From: Desmodus rotundus
Taxonomy: Eukaryota; Chordata; Mammalia; Chiroptera; Phyllostomidae
Reading direction: 5' to 3'
Length of the DNA: 64,000 nt
Assembly: GCF_022682495.2 (NCBI RefSeq)
Contig: NW_026527467.1
Span: 310,001 to 374,000, forward strand
Positions 46,540-58,672 of this stretch are shown here, one piece after another (within the stretch, counting starts at the first letter, position 1; every line of letters begins with the position of its first letter). The notes beneath the pieces were generated by a model, which made no database searches, was not told the DNA's origin, and saw only the letters and a list, made by a program, of their open reading frames with translations. The position numbers and the translations under genes were made by a program.

Positions 46540-48220
46540 CCTTGAGAGGTCACAGCAGTTTTACAGGGTCCCTGCGCACCTGTTCGGGGAAACAGAAGCC
46601 CTCCCTGCCACTCAGAGGACCGCACGATTTCCCACAGGCCACACTGCCTATTAGCACCTTCAGCCCCGCACAGACCGTGTGCTAAGGACAGACTTGGGTA
46701 CCGGGGGCATGGGCGGGGGATTTCCCATGGAACTCTCTAAGGGCCCGGCGCCCTGTGTGGCCGGGGGAGTGCCCATGCCGTTCCTTGACCCCGCAGGACA
46801 CTTGCATCCAGCAATAAGCAGCCCTCTGCCTCCACGGGGCTCAAACACCTGGGCCCGGTGTGCGGGCACCTGGCGTACGTGGAGGCAAACCCGCCGACCC
46901 CTCTGGCCCGAACCCACCACTGCGAAGATCCCCCTTTTCTTCCATCCGTAAAGGGGTCACGCTTGAGGAGTGGAAGAACATGGGGAGGCCCCCAGGAGAT
47001 GGCTTTTCTCCGAGCCGCGGCTGGCTCGTTTCGGGCCTATATGTGGGCCGCGCATACGCACTCAGGCTCCCAAGCACACACCTCCCTCGGCTCACCTGAC
47101 CCACCCTTTAGAGGTCACAGCAGTTCCACAGGGTCCCTGGGCACCTGTCCGTGGACACAGGAGCCCTCCCTGCCACCTAGAGGACCACGCGATTTCCGCT
47201 GGGGAACACTGCCCAGAAGCACTCCCAGCCTGGCACAGACACTGTGCGCAGGATAGACTTGTGGACCAGGGGCCTGGGCGGGGAATTTTCCAGGGAACTC
47301 TCTAAAGGCCAGGTGCCCTCTGTCGCCCTGGGAGTGCCCACGCCCTCCCTTAACCCTGCAGGACACTATCATCCAGCAATAAGGAGCCCTCTGCCTCCAC
47401 GGGGCTCAAACACCTGGGCCGGTTGTGCGAGCACCTGGCGTACGTGCAGGCAAACCCGCAGACCCCTCTGGCCCGAACCCACCACTGCGAAGATCCCCCT
47501 TTTCTTCCATCCGTAAAGGGGTCCTCCTTGAGGAGTGGAGGGACATGGGGAGGCCCCCAGGAGATGGCTTTTCTCCGAGCCGCGGCTGGCTGGTTTCGGG
47601 CCTATACGTGGGCCGCGCGTTCGCACTCAGGCTCCCCACCACAAGCCTCCCTCGGGTCACGGGACTCACCCTTGAGGTGTCTCCTGACCAACCCTGGAGG
47701 AGTCACGTGACCCACCCCTGAGGGGTCACGTGACCCACCCCTGAGTGGTCACGTGACCCACCCCTGAGGGGTCACATGACCCGCCCCTGAGGGGTCACGT
47801 GACCCACCCTTGAGGAGTCTCGTGACCCACCCTTTTGGGGTCACGTGACCCAACCCTGAGGGGTCACTTGACCCACCCCTGTGGGGTCACGTGACCCACC
47901 CCTGAGGGGTCACGTGACCCACCTCTGAGGGGTCACGTGACCCAACACTGAGTGGTCACGTGACCCACCCCTGAGGGGTCTCGTGACCCACCCCTGAGGG
48001 GTCACATGACCCGCCCCTGAGGGGTCACGTGACCCAAACTTGAGGAGTCTCGTGACCCACCCTTTTAGGGTCACGTGACCCGCCCTTGAGGGGTCTCGTG
48101 ACCCACCCTTTTGGGGTCACGTGACCCGACCTTGAGGGGTCTCGTGACCCACCCTTGAGGGGTCCCCTGACCCACCCTTGGGAGGTCACCTGCCCCACCC
48201 TTGAGGGGTCATATGTCCCA
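46540..48220 (+). repeat. Unit 37: alpha-beta dimer + 24 repeats
   Basis: Core 46,540-47,668, tract 47,669-48,220. Alpha matches unit 18. Beta ends with GCGTTCGC (NRF1-type site lost), and the tract opens with TGACCAACCC and CTGGAGGAGTC, shared with unit 43. The tract restarts internally at ACCCTGAGGGG (about 47,853), giving five more repeats than unit 18. Confidence 0.92.
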
Positions 48221-49267
48221 CCTTGAGAGGTCACAGCAGTTTTACAGGGTCCCTGCGCACCTGTTCGGGGAAACAGAAGCCCTCCCTGCCACTCAGAGGA
48301 CCGCACGATTTCCCACAGGCCACACTGCCTAGCAGCACCTTCAGCCCCGAACAGACCGTGTGCTAAGGACAGACTTGGGTACCGGGGGCATGGGCGGGGG
48401 ATTTCCCATGGAACTCTCTAAGGGCCCGGCGCCCTGTGTGGCCGGGGGAATGCCCAGGCGGTTCCTTGACCCCGCAGGACACTTGCATCCAGCAATAAGC
48501 AGCCCTCTGCCTCCACGGGGCTCAAACACCTGGGCCCGGTGTGCGGGCACCTGGCGTACGTGGAGGCAAACCCGCCGACCCTTCTGGCCCGAACCCACCA
48601 CTGCAAAGATCCCCCTTTTCTTCCATCCGTAAATGGGTCCTCCTTGAGGAGTGGAGGAACATGGGGAGGCCCCCAGGAGATGGCTTTTCTCCGAGCCGCG
48701 GCTGGCTGGTTTCGGGCCTATACGTGGGCCGCGCGTGCGCACTCAGGCTCCCCACCACAAGCCTCCCTCGGGTCACGGGACTCACCCCTGAGGGGTCTGG
48801 TTACCCACCCCTGAAGGGTCACTTCACCTACCCCTGAGGGGTCACGTGACCCACCCCTGTGGGGTCACGTGACCCAACCCTGAGTGGTCACTTGACGCAC
48901 CCCTGTGGGGTCACGTGACGCACCCCTGAGGGGTCACATGACCAACCCCTGTGGGGTCACGTGACCCAACACTGAGTGGTCACGTGACCCACCCCTGAGG
49001 GGTCTCGTGACCCACCCCTGAGGGGTCACGTGACCCACCCCTGAGGGGTCACATGACCCGCCCCTGAGGGGTCACGTGACCCACCCTTGAGGAGTCTCGT
49101 GACCCACCCTTTTGGGGTCACGTGACCCGCCCTTGAGGGGTCTCGTGACCCACCCTTTTGGGGTCACGTGACCCGCCCTTGAGGGGTCTCGTGACCCACC
49201 TTTGCGGGGTCCCGTGACCCACCTTTGGGAGGTCACCTGCCCCACCCTTGAGGGGTCACATGTCCCA
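48221..49267 (+). repeat. Unit 38: gamma monomer + 21 repeats
   Basis: Core 48,221-48,784, tract 48,785-49,267. GGGGGAATGCCC and GTAAATGGG are shared with unit 44 but not with unit 19. NRF1-type site 48,730-48,741 is intact. Confidence 0.93.
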
Positions 49268-50832
49268 CCTTGAGAGGTCACAGCAGTTTTACAGGGTCCC
49301 TGCGCACCTGTTCGGGGAAACAGAAGCCCTCCCTGCCACTCAGAGGACCGCACGATTTCCCACAGGCCACACTGCCTAGCAGCACCTTCAGCCCCGCACA
49401 GACCGTGTGCTAAGGACAGACTTGGGTACCGGGGGCATGGGCGGGGGATTTCCCATGGAACTCTCTAAGGGCCCGGCGCCCTGTGTGGCCGGGGGGTGCC
49501 CATGCCGTTCCTTGACCCCGCAGGACACTTGCATCCAGCAATAAGCAGCCCTCTGCCTCCACGGGGCTCAAACACCTGGGCCCGGTGTGCGGGCACCTGG
49601 CGTACGTGGAGGCAAACCCGCCGACCCCTCTGGCCCGAACCCACCACTGCGAAGATCCCCCTTTTCTTCCATCCGTAAAGGGGTCACGCTTGAGGAGTGG
49701 AAGAACATGGGGAGGCCCCCAGGAGATGGCTTTTCTCCGAGCCGCGGCTGGCTCGTTTCGGGCCTATATGTGGGCCGCGCATACGCACTCAGGCACCCAA
49801 GCACACACCTCCCTCGGCTCACCTGACCCACCCTTTAGAGGTCACAGCAGTTCCACAGGGTCCCTGGGCACCTGTCCGTGGACACAGGAGCCCTCCCTGC
49901 CACCTAGAGGACCACGCGATTTCCGCTGGGGAACACTGCCCAGAAGCACTCCCAGCCTGGCACAGACACTGTGCGCAGGATAGACTTGTGGACTAGGGGC
50001 CTGGGCGGGGAATTTTCCAGGGAACTCTCTAAAGGCCAGGTGCCCTCTGTCGCCCTGGGAGTGCCCACGCCCTCCCTTAACCCTGCAGGACACTATCATC
50101 CAGCAATAAGGAGCCCTCTGCCTCCACGGGGCTCAAACACCTGGGCCGGTTGTGCGAGCACCTGGCCTACGTGCAGGCAAACCCGCAGACCCCTCTGGCC
50201 CGAACCCACCACTGCGAAGATCCCCCTTTTCTTCCATCCGTAAAGGGGTCCTCCTTGAGGAGTGGAGGGACATGGGGAGGCCCCCAGGAGATGGCTTTTC
50301 TCCGAGCCGCAGCTGGCTGGTTTCGGGCCTATACGTGAGCCGCGAGTGCGCACTCAGGCTCCCCACCACAAGCCTCCATCGGGTAACGGGACTCACCCTT
50401 GAGGTGTCTCCTGACCCACCCTGGAGGGGTCACGTCACCCACCCCTGAGGGGTCACGTGACCCAACCCTGAGGGGTCACTTGACCCACCCCTGTGGGGTC
50501 ACGTGACCCACCCCTGAGGGGTCACATGACCCACCTCTGAGGGGTCACGTGACCCAACACTGAGTGGTCACGTGACCCACCCCTGAGGGGTCTCGTGACC
50601 CACCCCTGAGGGGTCACATGACCCGCCCCTGAGGGGTCACGTGACCCACCCTTGAGGAGTCTCGTGACCCACCCTTTTAGGGTCACGTGACCCGCCCTTG
50701 AGGGGTCTCGTGACCCACCCTTTTGGGGTCACGTGACCCGACCTTGAGGGGTCTCATGACCCACCCTTGAGGGGTCCCCTGACACACCCTTGGGAGGTCA
50801 CCTGCCCCACCCTTGAGGGGTCATATGACCCA
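49268..50832 (+). repeat. Unit 39: alpha-beta dimer (1 bp short) + 19 repeats
   Basis: Core 49,268-50,395, tract 50,396-50,832. A base is missing after GGCCGGGG near 49,496. Other marks are CAGGCACCC, GACTAGGGGCC, CCTGGCCTACG, GAGCCGCAGC, CCTCCATCG and GGGTAACGG; all but CCTCCATCG recur in unit 45. Confidence 0.92.
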
Positions 50833-51833
50833 CCTTGAGAGGTCACAGCAGTTTTACAGGGTCCCTGCGCACCTGTTCGGGGAAACAGAAGCCCTCCCTG
50901 CCACTCAGAGGACCGCACGATTTCCCACAGGCCACACTGCCTAGCAGCACCTTCAGCCCCGCACAGACCGTGTGCTAAGGACAGACTTGGGTACCGGGGG
51001 CATGGGCGGGGGATTTCCCATGGAACTCTCTAAGGGCCCGGCGCCCTGTGTGGCCGGGGGAGTGCCCATGCCGTTCCTTGACCCCGCAGGACACTTGCAT
51101 CCAGCAATAAGGAGCCCTCTGCCTCCACGGGGCTCAAACACCTGGGCCGGTTGTGCGAGCACCTGGCGTACGTGCAGGCAAACCCGCAGACCCCTCTGGC
51201 CCGAACCCACCACTGCGAAGATCCCCCTTTTCTTCCATCCGTAAAGGGGTCCTCCTTGAGGAGTGGAGGGACATGGGGAGGCCCCCAGGAGATGGCTTTT
51301 CTCCGAGCCGCGGCTGGCTGGTTTCGGGCCTATACGTGGGCCGCGCGTGCGCACTCAGGCTCCCCACCACAAGCCTCCCTCGGGTCACGGGACTCACCCT
51401 TGAGGTGTCTCCTGACCCACCCTGGAGGGGTCACGTGACCCACTTCTGAGGGGTCACGTGACCCAACCCGGAGGGGTCACGTGACCCAACCCGGAGGGGT
51501 CACTTGGCCCACCCCTGTGGGGTCACGGGACCAACCCCTGAGGGGTCACATGACCCACCCCTGAGGGGTCACGTGACCCAACCCTGAGTGGTCACGTGAC
51601 CCACCCCTGAGCGGTCACATGACCCGCCCCTGAGGGGTCACGTGACCCACCCTTGAGGAGTCTCGTGACCCACCCTTTTGGGGTCACGTGACCCGCCCTT
51701 GAGGGGTCTCGTGACCCACCCTTTTGGGGTCACGTGACCCGCCCTTGAGGGGTCTCGTGACCCACCTTTGCGGGGTCCCGTGACCCACCTTTGTGAGGTC
51801 ACCTGCCCCACCCTTGAGGGGTCACATGACCCA
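50833..51833 (+). repeat. Unit 40: alpha/beta hybrid monomer + 19 repeats
   Basis: Core 50,833-51,396, tract 51,397-51,833. Same hybrid class as units 10, 29 and 46 but with GTGTGCTAAGG. The tract has CACTTCTGAGG and GAGCGGTC and ends with the CTTTGCGGGG series. NRF1-type site 51,342-51,353. Confidence 0.92.
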
Positions 51834-53353
51834 CCTTGAGAGGTCACAGCAGTTTTACAGGGTCCCTGCGCACCTGTTCGGGGAAACAGAAGCCCTCCCT
51901 GCCACTCAGAGGACCGCACGATTTCCCACAGGCCACACTGCCTAGCAGCACCTTCAGCCCCGCACAGACCGTGTGCTAAGGACAGACTTGGGTACCGGGG
52001 GCATGGGCGGGGGATTTCCCATGGAACTCTCTAAGGGCCCGGCGCCCTGTGTGGCCGGGGGAGTGCCCAGGCGGTTCCTTGACCCCGCAGGACACTTGCA
52101 TCCAGCAATAAGCAGCCCTCTGCCTCCACGGGGCTCAAACACCTGGGCCCGGTGTGCGGGCACCTGGCGTACGTGGAGGCAAACCCGCCGACCCCTCTGG
52201 CCCGAACCCACCACTGCGAAGATCCCCCTTTTCTTCCACCCGTAAAGGGGTCACGCTTGAGGAGTGGAAGAACATGGGGAGGCCCCCAGGAGATGGCTTT
52301 TCTCCGAGCCGCGGCTGGCTCGTTTCGGGCCTATACGTGGGCCGCGCATACGCACTCAGGCTCCCAAGCACACACCTCCCTCGGCTCACCTGACCCACCC
52401 TTTAGAGGTCACAGCAGTTCCACAGGGTCCCTGGGCACCTGTCCGTGGACACAGGAGCCCTCCCTGCCACCTAGAGGACCACGCGATTTCCGCTGGGGAA
52501 CACTGCCCAGAAGCACTCCCAGCCTGGCACAGACACTGTGAGCAGGATAGACTTGTGGACCAGGGGCCTGGGCGGGGAATTTTCCAGGGAACTCTCTAAA
52601 GGCCAGGTGCCCTCTGTCGCCCTGGGAGTGCCCACGCCCTCCCTTAACCCTGCAGGACACTATCATCCAGCAATAAGGAGCCCTCTGCCTCCACGGGGCT
52701 CAAACACCTGGGCCGGTTGTGCGAGCACCTGGCGTACGTGCAGGCAAACCCGCAGACCCCTCTGGCCCGAACCCACCACTGCGAAGATCCCCCTTTTCTT
52801 CCATCCGTAAAGGGGTCCTCCTTGAGGAGTGGAGGGACATGGGGAGGCCCCCAGGAGATGGCTTTTCTCCGAGCCGCGGCTGGCTGGTTTCGGGCCTATA
52901 CGTGAGCCGCGAGTGCGCACTCAGGCTCCCCACCACAAGCCTCCCTCGGGTCACGGGACTCACCCTTGAGGTGTCTCCTGACCCACCCTGGAGGGGTCAC
53001 GTGACCCACCCCTGAGGGGTCTCGTGACCCACCCCTGAGGGGTCACGTGACCCAACCCGGAAGGGTCACTTGGCCCACCCCTGTGGGGTCACGGGACCAA
53101 CCCCTGAGGGGTCACATGACCCACCCCTGAGGGGTCACGTGACCCAACCCTGAGTGGTCACGTGACCCACCCCTGAGGGGTCACATGACCCGCCCCTGAG
53201 GGGTCACGTGACCCACCCTTGAGGAGTCTCGTGACCCACCCTTTTGGGGTCACGTGACCCGCCCTTGAGGGGTCTCGTGACCCACCCTTGAGGGGTCCCC
53301 TGACCCACCCTTGGGAGGTCACCTGCCCCACCCTTGAGGGGTCATATGTCCAA
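51834..53353 (+). repeat. Unit 41: dimer with gamma-like 5' end + 17 repeats
   Basis: Core 51,834-52,962, tract 52,963-53,353. Gamma-type CCAGGCGGTT is joined to alpha. Private marks are CTTCCACCCG, TATACGTGGG in alpha, and CTGTGAGCAGG. It has no full-length counterpart elsewhere in the window. Confidence 0.92.
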
Positions 53354-54377
53354 CCTTGAGAGGTCACAGCAGTTTTACAGGGTCCCTGCGCACCTGTTCG
53401 GGGAAACAGAAGCCCTCCCTGCCACTCAGAGGACCGCACGATTTCCCACAGGCCACACTGCCTAGCAGCACCTTCAGCCCCGAACAGACCGTGTGCTAAG
53501 GACAGACTTGGGTACCGGGGGCATGGGCGGGGGATTTCCCATGGAACTCTCTAAGGGCCCGGCGCCCTGTGTGGCCGGGGGAGTGCCCAGGCGGTTCCTT
53601 GACCCCGCAGGACACTTGCATCCAGCAATAAGCAGCCCTCTGCCTCCACGGGGCTCAAACACCTGGGCCCGGTGTGCGGGCACCTGGCGTACGTGGAGGC
53701 AAACCCGCCGACCCTTCTGGCCCGAACCCACCACTGCAAAGATCCCCCTTTTCTTCCATCCGTAAAGGGGTCCTCATTGAGGAGTGGAGGAACATGGGGA
53801 GGCCCCCAGGAGATGGCTTTTCTCCGAGCCGCGGCTGGCTGGTTTCGGGCCTATACGTGGGCCGCGCGTGCGCACTCAGGCTCCCCACCACAAGCCTCCC
53901 TCGGGTCACGGGACTCACCCCTGAGGGGTCTGGTTACCCACCCCTGAAGGGTCACTTCACCTACCCCTGAGGGGTCACGTGACCCAAACCTGAGGGGTCA
54001 CTTGACCCACCCCTGTGGGGTCACGTGACGAACCCCTGAGGGGTCACATGACCAACCCCTGTGGGGTCACGTGACCCAACACTGAGTGGTCACGTGACCC
54101 ACCCCTGAGGGGTCTCGTGACCCACCCCTGAGGGGTCACGTGACCCACCCCTGAGGGGTCACATGACCCGCCCCTGAGGGGTCACGTGACCCACCCTTGA
54201 GGAGTCTCGTGACCCACCCTTTTGGGGTCACGTGACCCGCCCTTGAGGGGTCTCGTGACCCACCCTTTTGGGGTCACGTGACCCGCCCTTGAGGGGTCTC
54301 GTGACCCACCTTTGCGGGGTCCCGTGACCCACCTTTGGGAGGTCACCTGCCCCACCCTTGAGGGGTCACATGACACA
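53354..54377 (+). repeat. Unit 42: gamma monomer + 20 repeats
   Basis: Core 53,354-53,917, tract 53,918-54,377. Closest to units 15 and 34, but with CTGAAGGGTC at the tract start and an ATGACACACC tract end like units 17 and 36. It is therefore mosaic. NRF1-type site 53,863-53,874. Confidence 0.92.
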
Positions 54378-56058
54378 CCTTGAGAGGTCACAGCAGTTTT
54401 ACAGGGTCCCTGCGCACCTGTTCGGGGAAACAGAAGCCCTCCCTGCCACTCAGAGGACCGCACGATTTCCCACAGGCCACACTGCCTATTAGCACCTTCA
54501 GCCCCGCACAGACCGTGTGCTAAGGACAGACTTGGGTACCGGGGGCATGGGCGGGGGATTTCCCATGGAACTCTCTAAGGGCCCGGCGCCCTGTGTGGCC
54601 GGGGGAGTGCCCATGCCGTTCCTTGACCCCGCAGGACACTTGCATCCAGCAATAAGCAGCCCTCTGCCTCCACGGGGCTCAAACACCTGGGCCCGGTGTG
54701 CGGGCACCTGGCGTACGTGGAGGCAAACCCGCCGACCCCTCTGGCCCGAACCCACCACTGCGAAGATCCCCCTTTTCTTCCATCCGTAAAGGGGTCACGC
54801 TTGAGGAGTGGAAGAACATGGGGAGGCCCCCAGGAGATGGCTTTTCTCCGAGCCGCGGCTGGCTCGTTTCGGGCCTATATGTGGGCCGCGCATACGCACT
54901 CAGGCTCCCAAGCACACACCTCCCTCGGCTCACCTGACCCACCCTTTAGAGGTCACAGCAGTTCCACAGGGTCCCTGGGCACCTGTCCGTGGACACAGGA
55001 GCCCTCCCTGCCACCTAGAGGACCACGCGATTTCCGCTGGGGAACACTGCCCAGAAGCACTCCCAGCCTGGCACAGACACTGTGCGCAGGATAGACTTGT
55101 GGACCAGGGGCCTGGGCGGGGAATTTTCCAGGGAACTCTCTAAAGGCCAGGTGCCCTCTGTCGCCCTGGGAGTGCCCACGCCCTCCCTTAACCCTGCAGG
55201 ACACTATCATCCAGCAATAAGGAGCCCTCTGCCTCCACGGGGCTCAAACACCTGGGCCGGTTGTGCGAGCACCTGGCGTACGTGCAGGCAAACCCGCAGA
55301 CCCCTCTGGCCCGAACCCACCACTGCGAAGATCCCCCTTTTCTTCCATCCGTAAAGGGGTCCTCCTTGAGGAGTGGAGGGACATGGGGAGGCCCCCAGGA
55401 GATGGCTTTTCTCCGAGCCGCGGCTGGCTGGTTTCGGGCCTATACGTGGGCCGCGCGTTCGCACTCAGGCTCCCCACCACAAGCCTCCCTCGGGTCACGG
55501 GACTCACCCTTGAGGTGTCTCCTGACCAACCCTGGAGGAGTCACGTGACCCACCCCTGAGGGGTCACGTGACCCACCCCTGAGGGGTCACGTGACCCACC
55601 CCTGAGGGGTCACATGACCCGCCCCTGAGGGGTCACGTGACCCACCCTTGAGGAGTCTCGTGACCCACCCTTTTGGGGTCACGTGACCCAACCCTGAGGG
55701 GTCACTTGACCCACCCCTGTGGGGTCACGTGACCCACCCCTGAGGGGTCACGTGACCCACCTCTGAGGGGTCACGTGACCCAACACTGAGTGGTCACGTG
55801 ACCCACCCCTGAGGGGTCTCGTGACCCACCCCTGAGGGGTCACATGACCCGCCCCTGAGGGGTCACGTGACCCAAACTTGAGGAGTCTCGTGACCCACCC
55901 TTTTAGGGTCACGTGACCCGCCCTTGAGGGGTCTCGTGACCCACCCTTTTGGGGTCACGTGACCCGACCTTGAGGGGTCTCGTGACCCACCCTTGAGGGG
56001 TCCCCTGACCCACCCTTGGGAGGTCACCTGCCCCACCCTTGAGGGGTCATATGTCCCA
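54378..56058 (+). repeat. Unit 43: copy of unit 37
   Basis: Core 54,378-55,506, tract 55,507-56,058 (24 repeats). One tract repeat has GAGGGGTC where unit 37 has GAGTGGTC. Confidence 0.92.
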
Positions 56059-57105
56059 CCTTGAGAGGTCACAGCAGTTTTACAGGGTCCCTGCGCACCT
56101 GTTCGGGGAAACAGAAGCCCTCCCTGCCACTCAGAGGACCGCACGATTTCCCACAGGCCACACTGCCTAGCAGCACCTTCAGCCCCGAACAGACCGTGTG
56201 CTAAGGACAGACTTGGGTACCGGGGGCATGGGCGGGGGATTTCCCATGGAACTCTCTAAGGGCCCGGCGCCCTGTGTGGCCGGGGGAATGCCCAGGCGGT
56301 TCCTTGACCCCGCAGGACACTTGCATCCAGCAATAAGCAGCCCTCTGCCTCCACGGGGCTCAAACACCTGGGCCCGGTGTGCGGGCACCTGGCGTACGTG
56401 GAGGCAAACCCGCCGACACTTCTGGCCCGAACCCACCACTGCAAAGATCCCCCTTTTCTTCCATCCGTAAATGGGTCCTCCTTGAGGAGTGGAGGAACAT
56501 GGGGAGGCCCCCAGGAGATGGCTTTTCTCCGAGCCGCGGCTGGCTGGTTTCGGGCCTATACGTGGGCCGCGCATGCGCACTCAGGCTCCCCACCACAAGC
56601 CTCCCTCGGGTCACGGGACTCACCCCTGAGGGGTCTGGTTACCCACCCCTGAAGGGTCACTTCACCTACCCCTGAGGGGTCACGTGACCCACCCCTGTGG
56701 GGTCACGTGACCCAACCCTGAGTGGTCACTTGACGCACCCCTGTGGGGTCACGTGACGCACCCCTGAGGGGTCACATGACCAACCCCTGTGGGGTCACGT
56801 GACCCAACACTGAGTGGTCACGTGACCCACCCCTGAGGGGTCTCGTGACCCACCCCTGAGGGGTCACGTGACCCACCCCTGAGGGGTCACATGACCCGCC
56901 CCTGAGGGGTCACGTGACCCACCCTTGAGGAGTCTCGTGACCCACCCTTTTGGGGTCACGTGACCCGCCCTTGAGGGGTCTCGTGACCCACCCTTTTGGG
57001 GTCACGTGACCCGCCCTTGAGGGGTCTCGTGACCCACCTTTGCGGGGTCCCGTGACCCACCTTTGGGAGGTCACCTGCCCCACCCTTGAGGGGTCACATG
57101 TCCCA
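56059..57105 (+). repeat. Unit 44: copy of unit 38 with unit-19-like bases
   Basis: Core 56,059-56,622, tract 56,623-57,105 (21 repeats). It combines GGGGGAATGCCC (unit 38) with CGACACTTC (unit 19) and has CGCGCATGCGCA at 56,568-56,579. Confidence 0.92.
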
Positions 57106-58672
57106 CCTTGAGAGGTCACAGCAGTTTTACAGGGTCCCTGCGCACCTGTTCGGGGAAACAGAAGCCCTCCCTGCCACTCAGAGGACCGCACGATTTCCCA
57201 CAGGCCACACTGCCTAGCAGCACCTTCAGCCCCGCACAGACCGTGTGCTAAGGACAGACTTGGGTACCGGGGGCATGGGCGGGGGGATTTCCCATGGAAC
57301 TCTCTAAGGGCCCGGCGCCCTGTGTGGCCGGGGGGTGCCCATGCCGTTCCTTGACCCCCGCAGGACACTTGCATCCAGCAATAAGCAGCCCTCTGCCTCC
57401 ACGGGGCTCAAACACCTGGGCCCGGTGTGCGGGCACCTGGCGTACGTGGAGGCAAACCCGCCGACCCCTCTGGCCCGAACCCACCACTGCGAAGATCCCC
57501 CTTTCTTTCCATCCGTAAAGGGGTCACGCTTGAGGAGTGGAAGAACATGGGGAGGCCCCCAGGAGATGGCTTTTCTCCGAGCCGCGGCTGGCTCGTTTCG
57601 GGCCTATATGTGGGCCGCGCATACGCACTCAGGCACCCAAGCACACACCTCGCTCGGCTCACCTGACCCACCCTTTAGAGGTCACAGCAGTTCCACAGGG
57701 TCCCTGGGCACCTGTCCGTGGACACAGGAGCCCTCCCTGCCACCTAGAGGACCACGCGATTTCCGCTGGGGAACACTGCCCAGAAGCACTCCCAGCCTGG
57801 CACAGACACTGTGCGCAGGATAGACTTGTGGACTAGGGGCCTGGGCGGGGAATTTTCCAGGGAACTCTCTAAAGGCCAGGTGCCCTCTGTCGCCCTGGGA
57901 GTGCCCACGCCCTCCCTTAACCCTGCAGGACACTATCATCCAGCAATAAGGAGCCCTCTGCCTCCACGGGGCTCAAACACCTGGGCCGGTTGTGCGAGCA
58001 CCTGGCCTACGTGCAGGCAAACCCGCAGACCCCTCTGGCCCGAACCCACCACTGCGAAGATCCCCCTTTTCTTCCATCCGTAAAGGGGTCCTCCTTGAGG
58101 AGTGGAGGGACATGGGGAGGCCCCCAGGAGATGGCTTTTCTCCGAGCCGCAGCTGGCTGGTTTCGGGCCTATACGTGAGCCGCGAGTGCGCACTCAGGCT
58201 CCCCACCACAAGCCTCCCTCGGGTAACGGGACTCACCCTTGAGGTGTCTCCTGACCCACCCTGGAGGGGTCACGTCACCCACCCCTGAGGGGTCACGTGA
58301 CCCAACCCTGAGGGGTCACTTGACCCACCCCTGTGGGGTCACGTGACCCACCCCTGAGGGGTCACATGACCCACCTCTGAGGGGTCACGTGACCCAACAC
58401 TGAGTGGTCACGTGACCCACCCCTGAGGGGTCTCGTGACCCACCCCTGAGGGGTCACATGACCCGCCCCTGAGGGGTCACGTGACCCACCCTTGAGGAGT
58501 CTCGTGACCCACCCTTTTAGGGTCACGTGACCCGCCCTTGAGGGGTCTCGTGACCCACCCTTTTGGGGTCACGTGACCCGACCTTGAGGGGTCTCATGAC
58601 CCACCCTTGAGGGGTCCCCTGACACACCCTTGGGAGGTCACCTGCCCCACCCTTGAGGGGTCATATGACCCA
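57106..58672 (+). repeat. Unit 45: copy of unit 39 with clustered 1-bp changes
   Basis: Core 57,106-58,235 (1,130 bp), tract 58,236-58,672 (19 repeats). Besides the deletion shared with unit 39 it has an extra G near 57,286, an extra C near 57,357, CCCTTTCTTTCC near 57,505 and CCTCGCTCGG near 57,650. All lie within 400 bp. Confidence 0.9.

Larger units (their letters stand above)
24518..47430 (+). repeat. Higher-order block B, near-identical copy of block A
   Basis: Units 20-37 reproduce units 1-18 in order, length and private variants at a constant offset of 24,517. By eye I found only about a dozen substitutions plus one length-neutral tract rearrangement over about 22.9 kb, i.e. roughly 99.9% identity. 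Examples: 4649 A versus 29166 T, 5367 A versus 29884 C, 5418 A versus 29935 C, 12351 T versus 36868 C. Similarity drops within the beta monomer of unit 37, and the following tracts differ in copy number (24 versus 19). Confidence 0.9.
46540..51396 (+). repeat. Secondary duplicated block, left copy (units 37-40)
   Basis: Four consecutive units (dimer, gamma, dimer, hybrid) recur at 54,378-59,236 with offset 7,838 to 7,840. Shared marks include the CTATTAGCACC variant, a GCGTTCGC change in the NRF1-like site, a 24-copy tract, AATGCCCAGG in the gamma core, a one-base deletion after GGCCGG, and CCTGGCCTACG. The 2-bp drift in offset is caused by two extra bases in unit 45. Confidence 0.88.

Noticed and set aside
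57335..57823. Longest plus-strand frame (162 codons)
   Set aside because: It exists only because of the single-base indels in unit 45; no other unit has it.
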